Shown: positions 35,759 to 43,733, counted from the stretch's first letter. The stretch: 64,000 bases of DNA from Paracoccus albicereus (GCF_024359525.1 NZ_JAKZEU010000005.1:1-64000), one strand, 5' to 3'. Translations and numbers: made by a program. Notes: a model not told the origin generated them from the letters alone.

Positions 35759-36138
35759 TGATCCTCGTCGACACGTCGGCGTGGATCGAGTGGCTCATCG
35801 GCTCGCCGACCGGCGAGAAGCTGTCCGAACATCTGCCCGAACAGGCCGAGTGGCTGGTCCCGACAATGGTCCAGCTCGAGCTGGCGAAATGGCTGACGCG
35901 CGAGGTCGGCGAGGACAAGGCGGATCAGGTCATCGCCTTCACGCAGGTCTGCCATGTGGTGCCGCTCGACACTGAGATCGCGCTGGCGGCGGCGGAGTCG
36001 TGCCGGGAGCACAAGCTCGCTACTGCCGACGCGATCATCTTCGCAACCGCCCGCGCACAGGGCGCGACGCTCCTGACCTGCGACGCACATTTCGAAGGAC
36101 TGCCGGGCGTCACCCTGATCGAGAAGATCAAGGCCTGA
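35758..36138 (+). CDS. vapC: PIN-domain ribonuclease toxin
   Basis: A 126-residue VapC-type toxin that would cut RNA, usually tRNA or rRNA. The acidic PIN residues are present: Asp in ILVDTSAWIEW, Glu in VQLELAKWL, Asp in LATADAIIFATAR and Asp in LTCDAHFEG. With vapB it forms an addiction or anti-phage cassette inserted on the opposite strand inside the prophage tail operon. Its 3' end overlaps the tail gene ending at 36128 by 11 bases. Confidence 0.93.
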   Translation: MILVDTSAWIEWLIGSPTGEKLSEHLPEQAEWLVPTMVQLELAKWLTREVGEDKADQVIAFTQVCHVVPLDTEIALAAAESCREHKLATADAIIFATARAQGATLLTCDAHFEGLPGVTLIEKIKA

Positions 36139-36481
36139 CACCCGGGCCGCCGTTCGCACTCAGCTCCTCGTTCAGCTTCCGCACCATCACCGCTTCGATG
36201 ACGGGCAGCAGTTCGGCCATCTCGAGCGGCGGGACGCCGAGCGCGTCGCCGAGCGCCAGCGCCGCTGACAGGTCCCAGCCGATCACCGCGCCCGGCAGCA
36301 CGCGCAGCTGACCGCCGAGGCGGCCGACGAGGTCCCAGACCTGCCAGCCCTCAAGGGTCAAAGGACGGTTCAGCCGCGCCGGGCAGTCCGGGCAGGCTTG
36401 CTCGCTGCCCTCGTAGGGTGCGCAGGCTTCGCAGTATCGGTCGCCCCCGCCGAAGGACCAGTCGGCGAGAGCGCGGAGGCG
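36128..36481 (-). CDS. Frameshift extension of the tail assembly chaperone (DUF7697-like end)
   Basis: The reading frame from 36481 to 36128 is open and lies -1 relative to the upstream chaperone gene. It encodes ALADWSFGGGDRYCEACAPY, a second pair CPDC, then LNRPLTLEGWQVWDLVGR and a helical end. The Cys-x2-Cys ... Cys-x2-Cys pattern is expected of a small zinc knuckle and would be lost if translation began only at the TTG at 36361. Expression is therefore inferred to come mainly from a -1 slip at 36487-36481, giving a 232-residue fusion analogous to lambda gpGT. A separate 77-residue product from TTG 36361 is possible. Confidence 0.8.
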   Translation of the reverse strand, partial: RLRALADWSFGGGDRYCEACAPYEGSEQACPDCPARLNRPLTLEGWQVWDLVGRLGGQLRVLPGAVIGWDLSAALALGDALGVPPLEMAELLPVIEAVMVRKLNEELSANGGPGVRP

Positions 36482-36825
36482 TTTTTTTCCTGTTCCAGCA
36501 GCAGGCCCTTGGAGACGTAGGTCAGCTGGAAGGCCTCGAAGATTGGCCAGACATCGAGCAGCGCGTCGATGGCCTCGGGGCCCGGGTCGATGGGCTTCCC
36601 GTCAGCATCGCCGATGCCCTCCCAGGCGAGCACCGCGCGGCGCGCGAGCGCCTTGGCGAAGGCGACGGCGCGCTCCTCGTCGGAGGCCTCCTCGGGAACA
36701 GCCTCGACGGCCGGGTCGCTGCGCGTCGCCACCATCAGCGCAGTGGTCAGCGGGCGCAGCTGCACCCGGACGCTGGGGGCGAGGTCATGCCAGCGCGGCG
36801 CGTTGGTCAGGTCGAGCGTCAGCAT
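36370..36825 (-). CDS. Tail assembly chaperone (gpG-like)
   Basis: A 151-residue protein starting MLTLDLTNAPRWHDLAPSVR, typical of tail assembly chaperones that bind the tape measure before tube polymerisation. ATG 36825 overlaps the tail-tube stop by one base. Codons 113-115 (GAA AAA AAC) contain the canonical slippery heptamer A-AAA-AAC in the correct phase. Past that point the zero-frame tail is low complexity (TDTAKPAHPTRAASKPARTA), unlike the cysteine-containing -1 frame, which supports a programmed frameshift. Confidence 0.85.
   Translation of the reverse strand: MLTLDLTNAPRWHDLAPSVRVQLRPLTTALMVATRSDPAVEAVPEEASDEERAVAFAKALARRAVLAWEGIGDADGKPIDPGPEAIDALLDVWPIFEAFQLTYVSKGLLLEQEKNASALSPTGPSAGATDTAKPAHPTRAASKPARTARRG
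36481..36487 (-). promoter_or_regulatory. -1 ribosomal frameshift slippery site A-AAA-AAC
   Basis: On the minus strand the heptamer AAAAAAC is read GA[A AAA AAC], matching X-XXY-YYZ exactly in the chaperone frame. A slip here moves ribosomes into the open frame that encodes the Cys4 segment and the downstream tail gene. The position between tail-tube and tape-measure genes is where phages conserve this event. Confidence 0.8.
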
Positions 36826-37766
36826 CAGTAACTCTCCACGTCGTTCACTAGGGTGGCGGTGCACATCCGGCCAACCACGCTGTCGCGCGCGGCCTGCCAG
36901 TCGAAGGTGGCCTGCACGCCCTGCGGCCCGGAGATCTCGATGCGCGGGCGCGGCAGGTAGACGGCGTGCACCGTGAAGGTGAAGCTCTCGCCCGACGGCA
37001 GGACGTAGGCGAACTCCATCTCGCAGGCCTCGCCGTTGATCGCCTGCGTCACCAGCGTCTGGTCGGCGAAGCGCACCTCGATACGGCCGGTGAGCGCCGC
37101 GATGCTTGGGTCTGCACCGTCGATGCGCCCGTCCGAGCGGATCGTCTCGATCCGGTCGAGGTTGTTGGCATAGGTGATCTCGGCCGAGACCACGTTGCCG
37201 AGCGCCGTGCCGTTGCGCGTGATCGCCCCGTTGAAATGGCCAAACCGCTTCAGCTCCAGCGCAGTCGGCGTTCCGGCGCTGGTGGTCGTCCCGACCGTCT
37301 CGCCCTGCGCCACCAGCCGCGCTGTGGCCGTGAGCAGACCCGAGCGCTGCATCTGCCAGGTGATCTGGTCGAGCACGCAGCCGGAATACATCGCGTAGCG
37401 CGGCACCTCCGGCATGCCGGTCTCTATCGACATCGACGGCAGCGTCCACGACCCCGACTGGAACTCGTGGCTGTAGGGGGCTTCCACACCCGTGGTCGTG
37501 GGCGCGCCGAACGCGGCCTTCAGCCAGAACCCGAAGGCCTCCGCGTCGAGCGGCACCACGACATCGCCATCGGCCGTCACCGCGTCCTTGATCGGCGCCA
37601 GCGGATCGCGGCCGTAGCCGAGCAACTCCGAGTTCAGCAATGGCTGCTCCGCCCCCAGCGAGGTGCTAGCGAAGGGCATGCGCGTGTAGCCGCTGGCGGG
37701 CGGCGTTCCATAGGTCGTCTCGAACGCAAGCGCCATCAGCGCCCGCGCCCCTTGGGCTCGTGCCAT
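36825..37766 (-). CDS. Major tail tube protein
   Basis: A 313-residue protein resembling phage tail tube proteins: ALMALAFETTYGTPPASGYT, ELLGYGRDPLAPIKDAVTAD, GDVVVPLDAEAFGFWLKAAF and the immunoglobulin-like end with SGPQGVQATFDWQAARD. It would polymerise into the tube of a long, non-contractile tail; no sheath gene is seen. GAACTCCTTGA on the plus strand gives an AAGGAG ribosome site just before the ATG. Confidence 0.88.
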   Translation of the reverse strand: MARAQGARALMALAFETTYGTPPASGYTRMPFASTSLGAEQPLLNSELLGYGRDPLAPIKDAVTADGDVVVPLDAEAFGFWLKAAFGAPTTTGVEAPYSHEFQSGSWTLPSMSIETGMPEVPRYAMYSGCVLDQITWQMQRSGLLTATARLVAQGETVGTTTSAGTPTALELKRFGHFNGAITRNGTALGNVVSAEITYANNLDRIETIRSDGRIDGADPSIAALTGRIEVRFADQTLVTQAINGEACEMEFAYVLPSGESFTFTVHAVYLPRPRIEISGPQGVQATFDWQAARDSVVGRMCTATLVNDVESY

Positions 37767-37822
37767 GGTGAACTCCTTGATGGTGTCGAAGCGCGGTTGC
37801 GTTCGGTCAGGCCGTGCCGCAC

Positions 37823-38278
37823 ATGAAGGTCATGCGCAGTACTCGTCCCAATTCCCCGCTCAGTATTTTCGGTCGGTCGATCATTACCAGGATGATCGTT
37901 TCTGTCCTCGCGATCATGGTTCTTTCGGTTGGCCCCGTCTCGGCACAGACGAATACCGTGAGCGGCGCGGTCCGCTATGTGACGGACGGCGACACCTTCT
38001 CACTTCGCGGCGTTGAACGGCCGATCCGCGTCTGGGGCCTCGACGCTCCGGAGCGCAACGAGCGCGGTGCTTCCGCTGCGACGTCTACTCTGCGGCGGCT
38101 GGTCACCGGGCAAAGCCTGACCTGTCGCGTGCGCGATATCGACCGGTACGGACGGATCGTCGGGCAGTGCTTCCTCGCCGATGGCCGCGATGTTGCAGCC
38201 CAGATGATTGCTGCCGGAGTAGCCCGAGAATACTGCTACTTCTCGGGCGGCTACTACGGCACCTGTCGCGGCAACTGA
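37823..38278 (+). CDS. Secreted thermonuclease-like protein (SNase fold)
   Basis: A protein of about 151 residues with a hydrophobic export signal (MIVSVLAIMVLSVGPVSA) and a staphylococcal-nuclease-like domain: VTDGDTFSL, IRVWGLDAPE and DIDRYGRIVGQCFLADGRDV. It ends in a cysteine-rich tail (EYCYFSGGYYGTC). The start is uncertain: GTG 37814, ATG 37823, 37832 and 37892 are all in frame, and all keep the signal. It is an opposite-strand insertion between the tail-tube gene and the next tail gene. Export suggests action outside the cytoplasm, on incoming or free DNA. Confidence 0.85.
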   Translation: MKVMRSTRPNSPLSIFGRSIITRMIVSVLAIMVLSVGPVSAQTNTVSGAVRYVTDGDTFSLRGVERPIRVWGLDAPERNERGASAATSTLRRLVTGQSLTCRVRDIDRYGRIVGQCFLADGRDVAAQMIAAGVAREYCYFSGGYYGTCRGN

Positions 38279-38288
38279 CCCGTCGGCT

Positions 38289-38708
38289 CTACCCGAGCGG
38301 GTCAGCCGTGGAGTAGTGAAGCAAAACGGGGATCACCGCCGCCTTGAGGCTCGCGGCACCCTCGACTGGCAGGTCCACTACCCGCGGCGCTTCAGCCTCG
38401 ATCCAGTCGCAGAGCCCGCCCAGTGTGCGGTCGGCCGCGAGCGCCGCGCCGATGCTGACGGTCAGCGTGTCGAAGACGGCGTCACGGTCGGCGCCCTGCA
38501 CGACAGCCTCGATCTCGGCGCGGTGCTGATAGTGATAGGCCAGCGGCGACAGGGTTACCTCTGGCTCCCCCGGCTCGCCGTCGCGCAGGATCAGCAGGCC
38601 ATCGGCCGGCACGCGCTCGGGCAGCACCTCGCCGCGCAGGGCCGTGGCGGGCAGCGCCGAGAGCCGCGCGCGCAGCGCGGCGAGGATGGTCTCGCGGGGG
38701 GTAGACAC
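38289..38708 (-). CDS. Tail terminator/completion-like protein
   Basis: A 139-residue protein (TPRETILAALRARLSALPAT, YHYQHRAEIEAVVQGADRDA, GGLCDWIEAEAPRVVDLPVE) of the kind found between head-tail adaptor and tail-tube genes. Such proteins cap the tail (gpU-like). Similar sequences are sometimes mislabelled as acyl-CoA transferases; nothing here supports that. It is flanked by two opposite-strand cargo genes. Confidence 0.72.
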   Translation of the reverse strand: MSTPRETILAALRARLSALPATALRGEVLPERVPADGLLILRDGEPGEPEVTLSPLAYHYQHRAEIEAVVQGADRDAVFDTLTVSIGAALAADRTLGGLCDWIEAEAPRVVDLPVEGAASLKAAVIPVLLHYSTADPLG

Positions 38709-38838
38709 GGGTCATTACTTCCAGAGATTGGCGGAAACGCGCAGAACGATGAACGGATCACCGCGATATATGTCGGTGAGTAGAGGGATGCATCGCAAAG
38801 CTTGCGCGACCCCATGTATTGCCACTCGGAGGTGAGGA

Positions 38839-39291
38839 ATGGTCAGTAGATTTGCAGGTTTCTCCAGCGAAGCCCTCAAGCGCATTTACGACTCTCACCC
38901 AGAGCAGCGGGCTGAGGTCGGTGAGATCCTTGCTCGGCGGGAGACGCATTTCTGCATGGACAGCGCTCTCTCCTATCTCAGGTCCCTGGCAAAGAAGGAG
39001 CGCACGGCTGGCTACAAGGATTTCACTGACCATTGCACCCACGGCCGATCATGGGGGCAGCTCCATCGTCAGGTTCCCCACTATCTCGAGGAAGTTCAGC
39101 TGGAATGCGAACGCCGCAGGTGGCCACTGCTTAGCGCTTTGATTGTTTCGGTTGACACCGGGACATGCGGGGAAGGGTTCTTTGAATCTTTGGTTCGGCG
39201 GGGAGTAGTGAGCGAGGATCAGCACCCGCTTGCGGTGGAAAAGGCCGAGCGGGCCAAGTGCTTCGAGTGGGCGAAGTCGGCTGACGAGTGA
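38839..39291 (+). CDS. Unknown 150-residue cargo protein in the tail operon
   Basis: A protein I do not recognise with confidence. It has an excellent ribosome site (GGAGGTGAGG) before the ATG. The sequence holds a helical N-terminus (FSSEALKRIYDSHPEQRAEV) and a segment RRWPLLSALIVSVDTGTCGE followed by GFFESLVRRGVV. The latter resembles a 'PPLTALVVNKETGLPGEGF'-like motif I associate with uncharacterised proteins near restriction and defence genes, but this is a weak memory. It is encoded opposite to the flanking tail genes, like the other cargo genes of this prophage. Confidence 0.75.
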   Translation: MVSRFAGFSSEALKRIYDSHPEQRAEVGEILARRETHFCMDSALSYLRSLAKKERTAGYKDFTDHCTHGRSWGQLHRQVPHYLEEVQLECERRRWPLLSALIVSVDTGTCGEGFFESLVRRGVVSEDQHPLAVEKAERAKCFEWAKSADE

Positions 39292-39368
39292 GAAGTTGGC
39301 CCCAAGGCCATGTCCGCACGTTTTCAAGGAGAGAAGAGGCCTCCTTCGATGCTGAAGGGGCGGGCAAC

Positions 39369-39998
39369 TTATCTGCTCTCCACCCAGTTCGCTACGATCA
39401 ACCCCGGCACGCTGTCGTGGGCCCGCGCGGCATCGCGGTCCAGATCGAGCCGCTTCGGCAGCTTGACCTGTGGGACGAGGAGGAAGATCGGCGCTGTGAC
39501 CTGGTTGCGGCCGGTCTTCGAGCGTGACGCCACGGCTTGGCCGCGGGTGTTGATGCGAGCCCTGTCGGCGACGAGCAGGCTCGGGCCCCGGCGTCGATAG
39601 ACGAAGCGGAGGCGCAGGCCGCGACGGCGTTCCCATTCGCCGGGGGTGAGCTTGGCGCCACGCAGGCCCCGCCCGGCGGCCTCGGTCGGGATCGCCAGCC
39701 AGAACCCCTCCTTCGAGCGGATCAGCGGGCCGGAGTCGTGGGCCCCGACGATGACCGGGGCCTTGGACCAGACCAGCGCCGCGGCGTTCAGGCTCTCGCC
39801 GGCCTTCGGGTAGGTGGCGAGCCGGATTGAGTTTGCCAGCCGCCGTCCGAGCCCCGCGCCGGTGATCTGGCCGCGCCAGGCGGCCTTGAGCCCGGTCCCG
39901 GCCTCGCGCATGGCGGCGGTGACGGCCTTCTCGCCCGCCTTCACCTCTGCGGCCATCGCGACGACGAGGTCCGGGGTAATGTCGAGTTTCAGCTTCAT
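39369..39998 (-). CDS. DUF6441 family tail/neck protein
   Basis: A 209-residue basic protein starting MKLKLDITPDLVVAMAAEVK, with GLKAAWRGQITGAGLGRRLA, WLAIPTEAAG and RFVYRRRGPSLLVADRARI. I associate these with DUF6441, found in siphophages at the place of HK97 gp10-like neck proteins. The position between the head-tail adaptor and the tail terminator fits. Confidence 0.78.
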   Translation of the reverse strand: MKLKLDITPDLVVAMAAEVKAGEKAVTAAMREAGTGLKAAWRGQITGAGLGRRLANSIRLATYPKAGESLNAAALVWSKAPVIVGAHDSGPLIRSKEGFWLAIPTEAAGRGLRGAKLTPGEWERRRGLRLRFVYRRRGPSLLVADRARINTRGQAVASRSKTGRNQVTAPIFLLVPQVKLPKRLDLDRDAARAHDSVPGLIVANWVESR

Positions 39999-40003
39999 CG
40001 CGA

Positions 40004-40315
40004 TCAGGCCGGGCGCAATTCCACGGTCCAGACGAGCCGCTCCCGGTCGCGGACGGGCTCGCCCTGGACGAGGAAGGCGTCGCCGTCGATCTCGATGCGG
40101 TCGCCGGGCCGCGGGTTCGCCACCTCGGCGAGGCGTAGATCCAGCCGGGTGGTCTCCGACCAGATGCGCGCGTCGCCGAAGTTCGTGACGTCGTCGGGCC
40201 GGCGCAGGATCGCGCGGACCAGCGATGGCGCGCCGCCCTCGGCGGTGTAGACGACGTCACGTGCGAGATGCGCATCGGCGAAGAGCGCGTCGAGGGCGGC
40301 GGCGAAGACGGTCAT
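40004..40315 (-). CDS. Head-tail joining/adaptor protein
   Basis: A 103-residue protein (TVFAAALDALFADAHLARDV, then RAILRRPDDVTNFGD and RPGDRIEIDGDAFLVQGEP) with the compact beta fold expected of head-tail joining proteins of the lambda FII or ATPase-independent adaptor type. Its ATG overlaps the capsid stop by one base (TGATG), so it is coupled to capsid synthesis. Confidence 0.75.
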   Translation of the reverse strand: MTVFAAALDALFADAHLARDVVYTAEGGAPSLVRAILRRPDDVTNFGDARIWSETTRLDLRLAEVANPRPGDRIEIDGDAFLVQGEPVRDRERLVWTVELRPA

Positions 40316-41328
40316 CAGGTTCGCCGCGCCGAGCGCAGCACCTGCGGGCGGGTGCAGATCGGGAGCGGGTTGCTCTCGATCTCGAGCCGCACCCATTCGT
40401 CGCGATCCCTGTCGGGGATCGTGCGGGCATAGAGCGGCTGGCCGAGCGTGTTCACCGTTTCGAACGTGTCGGCGGGGGCGTAGTAGATCTCGAAGAGCCC
40501 CTCGATGCCCTCGGGGTAGAAGAACGCCTTGTCGGTCGGCACGGTGAAGCCGACGCCGCCGCGATAACGGCGGAAGGTGATTCCCCCGAAGCTGACCTCA
40601 TCGGCGACGCGACCGCGCAGGTCGGCCGCGGCGGCGGTGTTGAGATAGGTCTCGCGCACCTCCTTGTGGGCCACGAGATCGGCGAAGAAGGCCGAGCCGC
40701 ATTCGGCGCGCACCTGCACGGCGCCGGCCGAGAGCCCGCCCATCGAGTCCTCCACGCTCTCGATGAGCGCCTGGCAGCGCTTGCGGAGCGCCCCCGAGGC
40801 CGGGCTTGCGTTGTCGAGGTCAAAGTCGATCTCGGCCGCCGGAGAGATGCCGAACTCGGTGAAGTAGTTCACCACCGTCGCGTGGTCCTTCGGGTCCTTC
40901 ACCAGCCCCTGGATGCCGTTCAGGAGGTGATACTCGAAGGTCGTCTCCGCGTCCTGGCGGAGCTTGCGCAGCCTGTACGCCACCTCGGTCTGGACCTGCT
41001 GGGTGGCGCTCTCCGAGCCGAAGTCGCGGACGGACTGGATCTCGGAAGCCCAGAGCACATCCTGTTTCTTGAACTGCCGGCAGACGAAGGCGCGCATCTC
41101 GCGCCGGTCGGGCACCTGCTGCTCGTAGGCCGAGCCGCGCTCCGAGAACGGGATCAGCGAGAGCGTGCCGTCGCGGCTCTCGATCACGACGGTGCGCGAG
41201 CGCACGCCGCGCGGGCTGAAGAGGGCCGAGCCCGAGAGCAACGCGGGCTTGTAGGGGATGTTCTCGAGCGCGCGGGTGAGCTCGACGATGGTGAAGGCAT
41301 CGCCTTCGAAGATGTCCATGGTGGCCAT
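40315..41328 (-). CDS. Major capsid protein (lambda gpE family)
   Basis: A 337-residue protein similar to the lambda gpE capsid family: ATMDIFEGDAFTIVELTRAL, VIESRDGTLSLIPFSERGSA, EMRAFVCRQFKKQDVLWASE and the C-terminal PICTRPQVLRSARR. ATG 41328 follows CAGGAGG. It comes directly after the decoration protein gene, as D precedes E in lambda. Confidence 0.92.
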   Translation of the reverse strand: MATMDIFEGDAFTIVELTRALENIPYKPALLSGSALFSPRGVRSRTVVIESRDGTLSLIPFSERGSAYEQQVPDRREMRAFVCRQFKKQDVLWASEIQSVRDFGSESATQQVQTEVAYRLRKLRQDAETTFEYHLLNGIQGLVKDPKDHATVVNYFTEFGISPAAEIDFDLDNASPASGALRKRCQALIESVEDSMGGLSAGAVQVRAECGSAFFADLVAHKEVRETYLNTAAAADLRGRVADEVSFGGITFRRYRGGVGFTVPTDKAFFYPEGIEGLFEIYYAPADTFETVNTLGQPLYARTIPDRDRDEWVRLEIESNPLPICTRPQVLRSARRT

Positions 41329-41353
41329 GAGGATGCCTCCTGTCAGGATTGGA

Positions 41354-41719
41354 TCAGCGGACGAGGATGCCCGCGGCGAGGAGCGCGGCGTGCGCAGCCG
41401 CGATCTCTCCCTCGCTGGGCGTGCCGGCGAAGACGAGGTCATGCCGGTTGACGATGGCAGGGCCGCGAATGAGCGCGACGGCCGGCGCGTCGCCGGCGCT
41501 CGCATCCGCCTTGCCCCAGAGCAGCGCGACGGCGGTGTCGGTGCCGTCGACCGCGGCCGGATCGTGCGCGGCGTACTTGCCCGAGGCAGTGATCTTGCCC
41601 AGCACGGTGCCGGGCTCGAGCGTGCCGGCGGCGACGGTGATCGTCTCGCGGGTGTAGTCGCGGAAGGCTTCCCAGACGAGGAAGCCGCCGGGATGGGTGC
41701 CTTCGACCAGCGTGGTCAT
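41354..41719 (-). CDS. Head decoration protein (gpD-like)
   Basis: A 121-residue protein matching the lambda D family: TTLVEGTHPGGFLVWEAFRD, TVAAGTLEPGTVLGKITASG, VALLWGKADAS and AALLAAGILVR. It would bind the expanded capsid as trimers and stabilise it. It is four bases downstream of the protease gene. Confidence 0.92.
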   Translation of the reverse strand: MTTLVEGTHPGGFLVWEAFRDYTRETITVAAGTLEPGTVLGKITASGKYAAHDPAAVDGTDTAVALLWGKADASAGDAPAVALIRGPAIVNRHDLVFAGTPSEGEIAAAHAALLAAGILVR

Positions 41720-41723
41720 GATG

Positions 41724-42749
41724 TCATCCTTTCAGCTTGAAGGTGCGGGCGACGACCTCGCCCCAGGGGCGCGCGGCCGAGGACCGGCCGGGCTGCGGGT
41801 GATGGGGCGCGATCTCGGGCTCGGCCTCGGCCTTGGCGGCGAGGAGCGCCGCGCGCACCTCGTCGAGGCTGGCGTTTTGTTCGAGGAAGCGGCCCGCCAT
41901 CTGCGGCTGACCCGCGAGACGGCAGAGGTCGACAACGGCCCGGGCGTGCCCAATGGCCTCCGCGCGGATGGCGGCCGGATCGGGCGGCGCGCCACTGGGC
42001 GGCGGGGTTTCGGCGGGCGGCTGCGGGGCATTGGAGGCGGCGGCCGGCTCGTCCTCGGCGTCCGCGAACTTGTCACCTTCGTTGGCGTCGTCGGTATCCT
42101 CGTCCGCTTCGATCTCACCGCCGTCGCTTTCGTCATCGAGCTCCGGCTCGGTTTCGATAGCGTCGACCAGGATAGGCGGCGCGTTGCGGAAGCGCCCGAT
42201 GTCGAAGTTCGCGGCGATCCGGACAGGCTCGATCAGCCGGTCGGCGAAGCCCTGCGCCACCGCGTCCGCGGCGTCGAACCAGGTTTCGGCGGCCATCAGC
42301 GCGGAGACATCCTCCCGCGGCCGGCCGGATTTCGCGGCGTAGCCCGAGACGAGGCTGCCCTTCACCTTGTCGAGCGCCTCGGCCATGGCGCGCATGTCCT
42401 CGGCCGTGCCCATCACGAGGCCGGCGGGGTCGTGGATCATCAGGAAAGCGTTCTCCGGCATGACGATCTCGTCGCCCGCCATCGCGATGTAGGAGGCGGC
42501 GGAGGCGGCGATGCCGTCGATCCAGACCGTGACCGGGCCCTCGTGGCGCTTCAGCGCGTTGTGGATCGCGACCGCGTCGAAGACCGATCCGCCGGGGCTG
42601 TTGAGCCGCAGATCGACGGGCGTGCCCTCGGGCAGCGCGCCCAGTTCGCTCAGAAACCCCTTCGCCGAGATCCCATAGGCGCCGATCTCGTCATAGATTG
42701 CCACTTCCGCGCCCGTCCCGCGGGCGCGGATCGCATACCAGCTTGTCAT
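41724..42749 (-). CDS. ClpP-like head maturation protease (S49/S14-type)
   Basis: A 341-residue protein with an N-terminal ClpP-like protease domain: LRLNSPGGSVFDAVAIHNAL, the serine region WIDGIAASAASYIAMAGD, and the histidine in NAFLMIHDPAGLVMG. An acidic linker (about 215-260) and a C-terminal alanine-rich region, probably the scaffold, follow as in lambda C/Nu3. ATG 42749 has CAGGAG upstream. The first bases of this gene and its ribosome site are duplicated at 43734-43768, on the other side of the inserted glycosylase gene. Confidence 0.92.
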   Translation of the reverse strand: MTSWYAIRARGTGAEVAIYDEIGAYGISAKGFLSELGALPEGTPVDLRLNSPGGSVFDAVAIHNALKRHEGPVTVWIDGIAASAASYIAMAGDEIVMPENAFLMIHDPAGLVMGTAEDMRAMAEALDKVKGSLVSGYAAKSGRPREDVSALMAAETWFDAADAVAQGFADRLIEPVRIAANFDIGRFRNAPPILVDAIETEPELDDESDGGEIEADEDTDDANEGDKFADAEDEPAAASNAPQPPAETPPPSGAPPDPAAIRAEAIGHARAVVDLCRLAGQPQMAGRFLEQNASLDEVRAALLAAKAEAEPEIAPHHPQPGRSSAARPWGEVVARTFKLKG

Positions 42750-42762
42750 ATTGTCACTCCTG
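42728..42762. repeat. 35-bp direct repeat, protease-side copy
   Basis: This copy spans the protease ribosome site and first codons. It matches 43734-43768 at 31 of 35 positions, in the same orientation. The two copies bracket the inserted + strand glycosylase gene. Confidence 0.85.
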
Positions 42763-42876
42763 AGTGTCTTTGGGCAGACCAATCAACGGAACTGCCAGGA
42801 ATGCCGCCAAGAACTAGAACCGGCACTATCGAGACTTCGCTCGCGTACTGCGGCTGATGTCGAAAGGGACCAGAAC

Positions 42877-43689
42877 ATGAGAGATTTTCTTCAACAGCAC
42901 TTTCACGATTGGCGAGACGAGATACCTGGCCCGTGGGTCCAAGTTTTCGACCGGACGGCAGCGAACTTTGAAGCTGTTGCTCCGGACATTCCAGCGCCGC
43001 AAGAGGTCTTTCCCCGACTTCGCAGGGACAATCCTGACGGAATGAGCTACCTCCTCCGAGCCTTCGCCGGGTTAGCCCCAGCTGATGTTCGCGTGATCGT
43101 TATCGGACAGGATCCGTATCCCTCTCCGCTCCGAGCAACGGGACGTGCGTTTGAGGACGGTGCTGTACCGCAAGTTGAAGAAACTGCGAGCCCGAGCCTG
43201 AGACGGCTTGTTCAGGTTGCGGCTGCGGATTTGCTAGAACGAGCAGACCTCGCGCAAGCAGATGCTGGTTGGAATGCAATCACCCAGGAGTTCACGCTCC
43301 CTAGCATGTCAGAGATGTTCGATGGGTTGGCATCGCAAGGTGTGATCTTTTTGAACGCCGCCTGGACATTCACCGGAGAAGGGCCTGAACAACTCCGGGT
43401 TAATTTAAGGGTCTGGCGACCCGTTATGCGACAAGTCGTCCGACAGCTCATTCTGGATGACCCAAATCGTGTGATCTTAGCCCTCGGAGCCAAAGCACGG
43501 GATCTATTTAACTCTCGTTGCCCTCGCCCTGCCCATTTCGTCCATCACTGCCATCCGCAAGAGCGTGGCCTCGCTTGGTTTCGGCCACCGAATCCACTTA
43601 CTCACGTGAACAACCACCTCTCTGATTTGCAGCGAGCAACGATCTGTTGGTTGCCAGGCTTGGGATCGCCATGGCCGCCTGCAAATTAG
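42877..43689 (+). CDS. Uracil-DNA-glycosylase-like protein (family 1-like fold), prophage cargo
   Basis: A 270-residue protein with the uracil-DNA glycosylase water-activating loop GQDPYP (residues 77-82) in VRVIVIGQDPYPSPLRATGR; Asp79 is the expected general base. Further matches are FLNAAWTFTGEGPEQLRVNL, the NRVILALGAKARDLF strand and a HCHPQERGL segment where family 1 has HPSPLS. The Tyr-His of GQDPYH is Tyr-Pro here, so substrate choice may differ. ATG 42877 is the natural start of similarity. It lies opposite to the head genes, between 35-bp direct repeats, and has lower GC than its neighbours. Roles could be DNA repair or attack on uracil- or otherwise modified phage DNA. Confidence 0.87.
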   Translation: MRDFLQQHFHDWRDEIPGPWVQVFDRTAANFEAVAPDIPAPQEVFPRLRRDNPDGMSYLLRAFAGLAPADVRVIVIGQDPYPSPLRATGRAFEDGAVPQVEETASPSLRRLVQVAAADLLERADLAQADAGWNAITQEFTLPSMSEMFDGLASQGVIFLNAAWTFTGEGPEQLRVNLRVWRPVMRQVVRQLILDDPNRVILALGAKARDLFNSRCPRPAHFVHHCHPQERGLAWFRPPNPLTHVNNHLSDLQRATICWLPGLGSPWPPAN

Positions 43690-43733
43690 GGCTCTCCGTC
43701 ACCGACCGGTGGAGAAGCTCGCAACCGCTAAAG

